From SIAJ01 sp035258765 (lineage in GTDB: Bacteria; Planctomycetota; Planctomycetia; Gemmatales; Gemmataceae), in the NCBI GenBank assembly GCA_035258765.1, contig DATFWZ010000225.1, positions 1 to 5,405 on the forward strand: a DNA stretch of 5,405 bases, written 5' to 3'. This document shows, piece after piece, positions 1 through 5,405 of this stretch (the stretch's first letter is position 1; every line of letters begins with the position of its first letter). Made by a program: the position numbers and the translations under genes. A model generated the notes under the pieces. The model ran no database searches. It was given only the letters and a program-made list of their open reading frames with translations, and was not told where the DNA came from.

Positions 1-1086
1 GGACGCGGCCCGGGCGCCGAAGCGGAACAGCCCGGGGGAGTCGTGCAACTTTCGCCCGGTCACCGCGTCCCAGACGTGGAGCCGGCACATGTCCCAGTCC
101 GCGATCCACCGGCCGTCCGGCGAGGGCGCCCCGCGGACCCCGACCGGCAGCTTGCGCACGAGCCGGCCCGTCAGCGGATCAAAGTACCCGCCGCCCCGCG
201 ACCCGAGGCAGATGAGTGCCTTGTCGTCCGCCGAGAAGTGGATGTCGACTTCCCCGCGGCCGATGTCCGGGGTGAGCTGGGCGATCTCCTTGCCGGCTTG
301 CACGTCGAACAGGCGCACGACCGGCGCCAGGTCGCGGTCTGTCTTCGTCAGCCCGATCGCGGCCACACGATTGCCGTCTGCGGACAGGGCGGCCGCGGTC
401 GGGTTGCCGGGTCGGGAGAACAGCTCCCGCCCAGTCGCCACGTCGAGGACCGAAAACCCCTTCGGTCCGTTCATCCCGGTGACGAGCAGCCGCCGCCCGT
501 CGCGGGAGAAGTGCGGTTGGAGGAGCGGGTGAACCCGCCGCCCCGTGTACGGGGCCGGCGGGTCCGCGACCCGCACCTCGCGCCGCGCCCCGCCCGGTAT
601 CTCGATCAGCGTGACGAGGTGCCCGCCGATTCCGAATATCAGGGTCGAACCGTTCGGGGAGATGGCCAGGCAATCCACGTATCCGTTCGGTCTCGGAAAT
701 GTCTGCACTACCCGCCCGGAAGCGGCATCGCAGATGGTGATTTCGCCCTGGGCGTGGGTTGCCATCGTCTTGCCGTCGGCGGTCAGGGTCACCCGGTCGC
801 ACGACACGTGGCCCGGAAGCCGCACGGCCCGGATCGGGCGGCCGGACTCAAGGTCCCAGGTACGGATGAACCGGTCGCCGCCGACGGTGACGACGGTCTT
901 GCCGCCGGGCGGGAAGGCGAACGCGGTTAAGTCGGCGTGTCGCAGACGTAGTGAGCCCAGGCGGGCAATGGCCCCGACCGGGAGCGGGTCGCCATATCGG
1001 TCCGTGAGTCGCGGCGCCGGCCCGGGCTCCGAAGGACCGGCGTGGATCGGGGTGACGAGGAGAAGGAAAAGGACGAGTCGGGTCAT
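1..1086 (-). CDS. Exported WD40 beta-propeller protein, paralogue A (3' end cut by window edge)
   Basis: The minus strand is open from the ATG at 1086 to base 1, giving 362 residues without a stop; the C-terminus lies outside the window. Residues 1-16 form a signal peptide (MTR, then a Leu/Val/Phe-rich core, then IHA before the likely cut). Residues 32-45 carry GDPLPVGAIARLGS, also found at the same place in gene B. From about residue 53 there are roughly seven WD40-like blades, recognisable as SPDG-type turns followed by WD/FD..TG (TWDLESG near 76, VLDVATG near 213, LFDVQAG near 259, VWDAVTG near 338). An in-frame ATG at 1122 would add 12 residues. I prefer 1086 because MTR plus the hydrophobic core matches gene B, and because the 1122 ATG lies inside a TATGAT box. 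No clear Shine-Dalgarno precedes either ATG. By analogy with B and C the missing part should hold more blades and a helical tail. Function beyond a propeller scaffold is unknown. Confidence 0.9.
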   Translation of the reverse strand, partial: MTRLVLFLLLVTPIHAGPSEPGPAPRLTDRYGDPLPVGAIARLGSLRLRHADLTAFAFPPGGKTVVTVGGDRFIRTWDLESGRPIRAVRLPGHVSCDRVTLTADGKTMATHAQGEITICDAASGRVVQTFPRPNGYVDCLAISPNGSTLIFGIGGHLVTLIEIPGGARREVRVADPPAPYTGRRVHPLLQPHFSRDGRRLLVTGMNGPKGFSVLDVATGRELFSRPGNPTAAALSADGNRVAAIGLTKTDRDLAPVVRLFDVQAGKEIAQLTPDIGRGEVDIHFSADDKALICLGSRGGGYFDPLTGRLVRKLPVGVRGAPSPDGRWIADWDMCRLHVWDAVTGRKLHDSPGLFRFGARAAS

Positions 1087-1117
1087 TGAGCAGGTGAGGG
1101 CACGGGGGGCGGAGTGG

Positions 1118-1123
1118 ATCATA
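1118..1123 (-). promoter_or_regulatory. Candidate -10 box (TATGAT) of gene A
   Basis: The minus strand reads TATGAT followed by C, five of six matches to the sigma-70 -10 consensus, with 31 nt between the box and the ATG at 1086. The same heptamer TATGATC lies 30 nt before the ATG of gene B. No good -35 hexamer sits 16-18 nt upstream (GTGGCG at 17 nt), so an extended or alternative-sigma promoter, or chance, remains possible. If real, it makes the upstream ATG at 1122 part of the promoter and not a start codon. Confidence 0.35.
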
Positions 1124-1153
1124 TCGCGGCGCGGCGGAGCCGCCACTCTGACT

Positions 1154-1183
1154 CCCTCGCCCCCGGCTTTGCGGGGGAGAGGG
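1154..1183. repeat. GC-rich palindromic intergenic repeat (hairpin)
   Basis: CCCTC (1154-1158) pairs with GAGGG (1179-1183), and CCCCC (1160-1164) pairs with GGGGG (1173-1177), with one G/A mismatch between the two blocks and an 8-nt loop GGCTTTGC. Read on the minus strand with its flank, it gives TCACCCTAGCCCTCTCCC and then the hairpin. From memory this is the style of a dispersed intergenic palindrome found in many high-GC bacterial genomes, known for spurious translations such as LTLALSPA or TPSPPALRGRG, which appear here in false frames. There is no U tract after the stem in either direction, so a classical intrinsic terminator is not supported. It could still act as an RNA 3'-end or stability structure between genes B and A. 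Confidence 0.7.
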
Positions 1184-1188
1184 CTAGG

Positions 1189-1367
1189 GTGAGGCGGTCA
1201 GTCGAATGACCAATGCCCGACCAATGACCAATGACCATGGAAGGTTGAATGCCGAATGACGAATGCCGAACCGATCGCTGATTGGTCGTTGGACATTCGG
1301 CATTGGTTATTCCTTGGTAATTGGCCATTGGTGGGTCATTGGTCATTTTCTCCGGTGACCGCCTCAC
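1189..1367. repeat. Large imperfect inverted repeat built from (C/G)AATG(A/C)C heptamers
   Basis: The ends are a perfect 12-bp inverted repeat: GTGAGGCGGTCA at 1189-1200 and its complement at 1356-1367. Inside, the left arm carries seven heptamers of the form (C/G)AATG(A/C)C (1204, 1211, 1222, 1229, 1247, 1254 and 1261). The right arm holds matching complements such as GACATTC (1292), GGCATTG (1299) and GTCATTG (1335). The arms align over most of their length with small indels and meet at a central CGATCG (1272-1277), so the whole block can fold into a cruciform or a long RNA hairpin. The outer right end overlaps the stop codon of gene B. No open frame encodes a transposase and I see no matching short direct repeats at its edges. 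It may be a non-autonomous mobile repeat or an RNA structural element. Confidence 0.75.
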
Positions 1368-3739
1368 CGCCCCAGGCGTGCCAAGGCTGCCTTCGCGTCC
1401 CGCGTCAGCCGGTCCGCGTCGGCCCCGGCCGCCCACTCGGCCAGGAGCTTCCTCGCGGAATCCGTGCCGGCCCGCTCGAGGGCCGCGACGGCCCGGGCGT
1501 GGATGACCTCGGGGGAGGCGGTGCGCTCGGCCGTCAGCTTCGCGAGGATCGCGTCCAGTCGCATCCGCACCTCCTCGCTTGTCGCCGTCCGCCGGGCCGC
1601 CCGCAAATGCGGCTCGGCCCGACGGCCGAGGACCGAAAGCGCCACGCTCGCCGCCTCACGGACCCGGTAGCTGTCGGCGGCCAGGTCGGCGATCCATTTC
1701 TCGACCTGGGTCGCGGGCGGGGCCATTGCGGCCGGCACCCGGGCACGGAGGATGCTTGGCGCCTGTGGGTCCGCGGCCAGGGCACACACGGCACGGTAGG
1801 CCTCGTCGGCGTTGTCTCCGGACAGGGCCTCCCAGAGCGGCTTCTTCGGCATATACCTCGAGCGCAGGTCCCACACGAGCGCGGTGAGGTCATTGGAACT
1901 CGTCAGCAGATGGCCGGCCCCGGCAAATTCCACCCGCGTCACCGCCTCCGGGTGACCGTACTCGGACCACACCTGGTCCCCGGTCGTCACGTCCCACAGG
2001 GCCACCAGCCCGTCCGGCCGGCCGGTGGCCAGCCACAGCCCGTCCGGACTGAACGCGAACGTCTCATAGTTCGATTGGCCGACCGGGAACGTCCGCTTCC
2101 GGACCCCCGTATTGGGGTCGCGCAGCACCGCGAACCACTCTTCGTCCCAGGTCAGCAGGTACGACCCGTCCGGGCTGAAGGCGATCTCCCCTCTCTTGTA
2201 TGGCTTGCAACCCGGAGTCTCCCGGTCGTCGAGCCGGACCGCCTTTTGCGTGAGTAGGTCCAGGAAGGTAATGTCGCGGTCCCGGCGGTCGGCGGCCGCC
2301 GTGCGGCCGTCCGGCGACACGGCCACCGATGCGGGCGCCCCGGTCGCCACCACGGCCGAACGCTTACCCGTCGTCGCGTCGAACACCGCGATAAATTGAC
2401 CCTGGTCGAACGGGGCGACGACCCGGTTGTCGGCCGTGAATGTGACGGTCCCGTCGAACGACTCGGGCTTGTCGGGCTGTTTCAGGGTCCGGACGAGTTT
2501 GCCGGTGGCCGGGTCGCGGAGCGTGATCTCCCGACGCCCGACCAGCACCACCGATCGGCCGTCCGGGCTCCAGCTCGGTCGCAAGTGATCCGCGAGCCCC
2601 GGGACCGACCAGATCGACTTACCCGTTGCATCGAACAGGTCGAGGCGGACGGGCTCTTCCCCGGACACGACGGCGATCCGCCGGCCGTCCGGCGACGCGC
2701 AAGCCGACACGTGCTCCGCGAACCCGCCCGTTGGGATTTCCTTGAGCGTCGCCAGGTCGTACCGCCGGAGCACCCCGTCGTCGCCGAGGACGAGGACGCG
2801 CTTTCCATCCGGGAGGGGGATCAGCCGCCACCCGGTCGCGACCGGCAGCGGGGCGAGCCATTTCCCGGCCTTCAGGTCGCGGCGCTGGATCGGCAGGTCG
2901 CGTGTTGACAGGTAGGCGATGGTCCCGTCCGGGGACAGGGCCAACCCGTCTCGCGCGTCCGTCTGATCCCAACCCGGCGGGGCCGCCAGCTCCTCCAGCT
3001 TCTTGCCGGTCTCGGTGTCGTAGGTGCGAAGCCGACCGGACGGGGCGGTGACGTACAGTCGCCGGTCGTCCGGCGATAGGACGTAGACCGAGTCGGACAG
3101 GTCCCGGGTGTCGGCGAACCGGACGCGCACGCGACCGTCGCGAGCATCGACGAAGCCGGTGTCCTCGTTGTTCCACTTGCCGAGCATGAATCGGCCGGAC
3201 CGGGACATGGCGCTCACGGCCGTCCCGGCATCGATTGTTGAGACCTTACGGCCGGTCTCCCAGTCGAAGATGAAGACCTTCCCCGTGGACTCGAGAACGG
3301 CGAACCGCGTCGTCCCGGGAAGGAACCCGACCGCGACCAACGCGTGTGGGAGCTGTGCGCCGAACCGCGTCCGGCCGGTCGCCACATCGCAGACCCGCAG
3401 TTCATCCCCGTACACCCAGACGAGGTTCTTGCCGTCGGGCGTGAAGCCCATCGGCGTGCGGTCGATGTCGCACATCGAGTGGCCCCTGAGCGAGATGCGC
3501 AACTGCGGCTTGCCGGTCTCGACGTCCCAGAGCATGACCCCGAGCGGACCCTCGACGGCCAGAGTCTTGCCGTCCGGCGAGAGGGCGTACGGCCCGACTT
3601 TCCCGATCCGGTACCGCACCGAGCCGATCCGGGCGACGGCCCCTTCCGGGAGCGGGTCGCCGAGCAAATCGGTTCGCGTCTCGGCGAGGGCCGGGGCGGC
3701 GAGGACGAGGACGAGGGCGATGGGAACATATCTGGTCAT
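1364..3739 (-). CDS. Exported WD40 beta-propeller protein with C-terminal helical (HEAT-like) tail, paralogue B
   Basis: This is the only complete gene, 791 residues. Residues 1-19 are a signal peptide ending in ALA, an ideal signal peptidase I site, with no lipobox cysteine. GDPLPEGAVARIGS follows at 27-40. From about 50 to 625 I count about 14 blade-like repeats, each an SPDG-like turn followed by WD/FD/YD..TG (for example MLWDVETG near 73, VCDVATG near 116, TYDTETG near 239, VFDATTG near 452, LWDVTTG near 581, VWDLRS near 622), which fits two seven-bladed propellers. Residues 633-791 are helical and HEAT-like (KPLWEALS, KWIADL, REAASVAL, EEVRMRLDAIL). The frame stays open to an ATG at 3874, but those 45 extra Arg-rich residues would bury the signal peptide, so 3739 is chosen. 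No Shine-Dalgarno is evident. No catalytic motif is seen. A binding or scaffold role outside the cytoplasm is inferred. Confidence 0.93.
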   Translation of the reverse strand: MTRYVPIALVLVLAAPALAETRTDLLGDPLPEGAVARIGSVRYRIGKVGPYALSPDGKTLAVEGPLGVMLWDVETGKPQLRISLRGHSMCDIDRTPMGFTPDGKNLVWVYGDELRVCDVATGRTRFGAQLPHALVAVGFLPGTTRFAVLESTGKVFIFDWETGRKVSTIDAGTAVSAMSRSGRFMLGKWNNEDTGFVDARDGRVRVRFADTRDLSDSVYVLSPDDRRLYVTAPSGRLRTYDTETGKKLEELAAPPGWDQTDARDGLALSPDGTIAYLSTRDLPIQRRDLKAGKWLAPLPVATGWRLIPLPDGKRVLVLGDDGVLRRYDLATLKEIPTGGFAEHVSACASPDGRRIAVVSGEEPVRLDLFDATGKSIWSVPGLADHLRPSWSPDGRSVVLVGRREITLRDPATGKLVRTLKQPDKPESFDGTVTFTADNRVVAPFDQGQFIAVFDATTGKRSAVVATGAPASVAVSPDGRTAAADRRDRDITFLDLLTQKAVRLDDRETPGCKPYKRGEIAFSPDGSYLLTWDEEWFAVLRDPNTGVRKRTFPVGQSNYETFAFSPDGLWLATGRPDGLVALWDVTTGDQVWSEYGHPEAVTRVEFAGAGHLLTSSNDLTALVWDLRSRYMPKKPLWEALSGDNADEAYRAVCALAADPQAPSILRARVPAAMAPPATQVEKWIADLAADSYRVREAASVALSVLGRRAEPHLRAARRTATSEEVRMRLDAILAKLTAERTASPEVIHARAVAALERAGTDSARKLLAEWAAGADADRLTRDAKAALARLGR

Positions 3740-3769
3740 GGGAGACGACCAAGACAGGGTCACCCGTTG

Positions 3770-3775
3770 ATCATA
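3770..3775 (-). promoter_or_regulatory. Candidate -10 box (TATGAT) of gene B
   Basis: The minus strand reads GGTTATGATCAACGG, with TATGAT at 3775-3770, 30 nt before the ATG at 3739. It sits in a locally A+T-rich patch (about 3770-3800) that stands out from the GC-rich surroundings. The -35 region is poor (AGTGTC or GTGTCC at 16-17 nt). The box and its distance to the start are shared with gene A, which is the main support. Confidence 0.38.
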
Positions 3776-3887
3776 ACCGAAAACGATTTGAGGACACTTA
3801 CCGTTTGCGCGTCCGGGCAGGTCTCGCCTGGCGAGCGGGACATGGCTGGGCGTCTCGGGGACCTCTCTTCGCATCCGCGGGCGCGAA

Positions 3888-3910
3888 GGTTCCGCCCAGC
3901 AGGCGGGACC
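3888..3910 (-). terminator. Small GC hairpin just downstream of gene C (possible weak terminator)
   Basis: In the minus-strand RNA, GGU-C-CCGCC pairs with GGCGG-A-ACC around a 5-nt loop UGCUG: eight base pairs with one C/A mismatch. It starts 15 nt after the gene C stop codon. The following bases are UUCGCGCC, not a U run, so intrinsic termination would be weak. The hairpin could instead be a 3'-end stabiliser or chance pairing in GC-rich sequence. Confidence 0.25.
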
Positions 3911-3925
3911 TACCCAGCATCGACA

Positions 3926-5405
3926 TCAGCGCCGGGCGTCCAACCTTCCGAGCGCCGCCTTCGCATCAAGCGTGAGCCGAGCCCCCTCCGCCCCGGCCGC
4001 CCACTCGGAGAGGACCTTCCTCGCGGCGTCCGTTCCGGCCAACTCCAGCACTGCCACCGCCCGGGCCTGAACGACTTCGGCGGGCGAACGCTCGCGCGGC
4101 AGGTTCGCGAGAAGGACGTCCAGCCGCGTTCGCACTTCTTCCACGGTTGCGGCCTGCCGTGCGGCTCGCAGGTCGGCCTCCACCAGGGGCCCCAGGTCGC
4201 GCAGCGCCTTCGCGGCCGCCTCGCGGACCGCGAACTTGTCCGCCCCCAGGTCCTTGATCCATCCGCGTACCGCTTCCGGCGGGGGGTGCTTCGCGGGCGG
4301 CAACTTCTCCCGAAGCAGTTCGGGCCCGCCCGGATCAGCCACGAGGGCCCACACTGCCTGGTACGCGGCCAGGCCGTCGCCTCCGGACAGGGCGTCCCAG
4401 AGCGGCTTCGCGGGCTTCTTGTCCGCCTTCAAATCCCACATCAAGGCGGTCAGGTCACGACCGGTGCTGACTACGCGGCCCGGCCCGGCGAACCCGACCC
4501 GGATGACCGGCGCCCAGTGCCCGTGCTCCGCCCACACCTGCCGACCGGTCGCCACGTCCCACAGGGCCACGATCCCGTCCGGCGACCCGGTCGCGAGCCA
4601 GAGCCCGTCCGGGCTGAAGTCGAATGCCCAGACGTAACTGTAGCCAGTGTTGATCGTCCGCTTCCGGTCGCCGGTCACCGGGTCGCGGAGCACCGCCACG
4701 CCGTGCTCGTCCCAGTCCAACAGGTATGACCCGTCCGGGCTGAACAGCACGTCGGCAGTCTTGAACGCCTTGCAGTCCCGTGGCGGATCGGTCCATGGGG
4801 TCCGCACTTTGCCGGTGCCCACGTCCACCAGGCAGACGCCGCGACCCAGGCTGCCGACGGCCATCGTCGCCCCGTCCGGCGAGATCGCGGGCATCCCGCC
4901 GTGCACGTCGTTCGACCCGCCGCCCACGATCTTCCCGGACTTGAGGTCGAAGACCAAGACTCCCAGGTCGTACCCGACGACCAACCGCGTCCCGTCGGTG
5001 TTGAAGGCGGACGTCAGGTCGCCGCCGTAGGCACCGGCTGGCATCTCAAATGTGCGGTCCACTTGCCCCGTGGCGGGGTCGCGAACGACGATCCCCTGCG
5101 GCTCGAACCACGCCAGCCGCCGCCCGTCCCGACTCCAGCACGGGACCTTCAGGTCCGGGGACCGCACCGACGCTGACCACTTCAACCGCCCGGCCGAGTC
5201 GAACAAGTCCAGACGGCCTTTCGGGCTCCCGCTGACGGCGCACACCCAGCGGCCGTCAGGGCTCGGGACGGCCAGCACCATGTCCGCGAACCCGTCCGGG
5301 GGCTGGAGTTCCTTGAGTGTCGCCAGGTCGTACTGCCGCAGTACGCTGTCCAACCCAAGAAACAGCACGCGCTTCCCGTCCGGGTGGGGGATGACCCGGC
5401 GGGGG
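3926..5405 (-). CDS. WD40 beta-propeller protein with C-terminal helical tail, paralogue C (5' end cut by window edge)
   Basis: The minus strand is open from the right window edge (first full codon at 5404) to the TGA at 3926-3928, giving 492 residues. A GTG at 5368 is not the start: the upstream codons (VIPHPDGKR) match gene B (LIPLPDGKR near 306-314), so roughly 300 residues lie outside. About eight blades remain (QYDLATL near 24, VRDPATG near 107, VFDLKSG near 151, LVDVGTG near 192, LWDVATG near 281, MWDLKA near 322). A helical tail at 331-492 (KPLWDALSGGDGLAAYQAVWAL, GWIKDLGADKFAVREAAAKAL, EEVRTRLDVLLANL, ARKVLSEWAAGA) mirrors gene B almost residue by residue. The last two blades and the tail are the most conserved parts between B and C; earlier blades have diverged. 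By analogy with A and B it should begin with a signal peptide, which cannot be seen here. Function beyond a propeller scaffold is unknown. Confidence 0.92.
   Translation of the reverse strand, partial: PRRVIPHPDGKRVLFLGLDSVLRQYDLATLKELQPPDGFADMVLAVPSPDGRWVCAVSGSPKGRLDLFDSAGRLKWSASVRSPDLKVPCWSRDGRRLAWFEPQGIVVRDPATGQVDRTFEMPAGAYGGDLTSAFNTDGTRLVVGYDLGVLVFDLKSGKIVGGGSNDVHGGMPAISPDGATMAVGSLGRGVCLVDVGTGKVRTPWTDPPRDCKAFKTADVLFSPDGSYLLDWDEHGVAVLRDPVTGDRKRTINTGYSYVWAFDFSPDGLWLATGSPDGIVALWDVATGRQVWAEHGHWAPVIRVGFAGPGRVVSTGRDLTALMWDLKADKKPAKPLWDALSGGDGLAAYQAVWALVADPGGPELLREKLPPAKHPPPEAVRGWIKDLGADKFAVREAAAKALRDLGPLVEADLRAARQAATVEEVRTRLDVLLANLPRERSPAEVVQARAVAVLELAGTDAARKVLSEWAAGAEGARLTLDAKAALGRLDARR

Larger units (their letters stand above)
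1087..1363. other. Repeat-filled spacer between genes B and A
   Basis: This 277-bp spacer holds no credible gene. It is clearly richer in A+T around 1201-1350 than the flanking coding sequence. Reading in the direction of transcription (minus), it contains the heptamer palindrome just after the gene B stop, then the GC-rich hairpin, then a short GGCGG-AG-CCGCC hairpin at 1133-1144, then the candidate -10 box of gene A. The only reading frame crossing it (minus, 1436-1119) overlaps the end of gene B out of frame, and its middle is translated repeat, so it is not called. Confidence 0.75.

Noticed and set aside
179..802. Minus-strand 207-codon open frame inside gene A
   Set aside because: It is in a different frame from the WD40 frame that runs uninterrupted from 1086 to base 1, and its product is low-complexity Arg-rich sequence.
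43..930. Long plus-strand open frame (295 codons) opposite gene A
   Set aside because: It is antisense to a frame with a signal peptide and regular WD40 motifs. Its product is Arg/Pro/Gly-rich with no recognisable motif, as expected of a shadow frame in GC-rich DNA.
1201..1350. CRISPR array
   Set aside because: The repeated units are 7 bp, adjacent and arranged as an inverted pair. There are no 20-50 bp direct repeats with unique spacers.
1189..1367. Complete insertion sequence
   Set aside because: No transposase frame is present and no convincing direct-repeat target duplication flanks the 12-bp ends.
1119..1436. Minus-strand 105-codon open frame between genes B and A
   Set aside because: It overlaps the end of gene B out of frame and its central part is translated repeat, including an LTLALSPA string typical of false proteins made from the GC-rich palindrome.
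1256..2257. Plus-strand 333-codon open frame starting in the palindrome
   Set aside because: Its N-terminus is translated heptamer repeat and the rest is antisense to the conserved helical tail and last blades of gene B.
3740..3874. 45-residue N-terminal extension of gene B from the ATG at 3874
   Set aside because: It would place an Arg-rich segment before an ideal signal peptide, overrun the candidate -10 box, and has no counterpart at gene A.
3344..4729. Plus-strand 461-codon open frame across the B-C junction
   Set aside because: It spans parts of two well-supported minus-strand genes and the spacer between them. Its translation has no domain-like pattern.

Overview
The window is very GC-rich and reads almost entirely on the minus strand. 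It holds three tandem, co-oriented paralogous genes for exported WD40 beta-propeller proteins. In transcription order they are gene C (3926-5405, 5' end outside the window), gene B (1364-3739, complete, 791 aa) and gene A (1-1086, 3' end outside the window). The N-terminal signature GDPLPxGAxARxGS, the blade signature SPDGxxLA...WDxxTG and the alpha-helical tail (W-x-x-L...REAA...L..LG...LR.A....EEVR.RLD..L) are, from memory, typical of the large paralogous WD40 families of Planctomycetota, above all Gemmata-like bacteria. That assignment rests on family style; no marker gene is present.

Layout: 1-1086 (-) is the N-terminal 362 residues of gene A, with a signal peptide and about seven blades. 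1087-1363 is a 277-bp spacer made largely of two repeat structures. One is a GC-rich hairpin (1154-1183). The other is a large imperfect palindrome (1189-1367) built from heptamers of the form (C/G)AATG(A/C)C, whose outer end contains the stop codon of gene B. 1364-3739 (-) is gene B: signal peptide, about 14 blade-like repeats (possibly two seven-bladed propellers) and a helical tail. 3740-3925 is a 186-bp spacer with a small hairpin behind gene C and a candidate -10 box ahead of gene B. 3926-5405 (-) is the C-terminal 492 residues of gene C, which aligns to gene B from about gene B residue 303 onward.

The three genes look like products of local tandem duplication. Genes A and B each carry TATGATC 30-31 nt ahead of an ATG that begins MTR plus a signal peptide. 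This suggests each copy has its own promoter, and it settles the start of gene A. No catalytic motif, membrane anchor beyond the signal peptides, RNA gene, CRISPR array, transposase or partner enzyme is visible. The proteins are probably scaffold or binding propellers outside the cytoplasm. Their ligand cannot be read from sequence.
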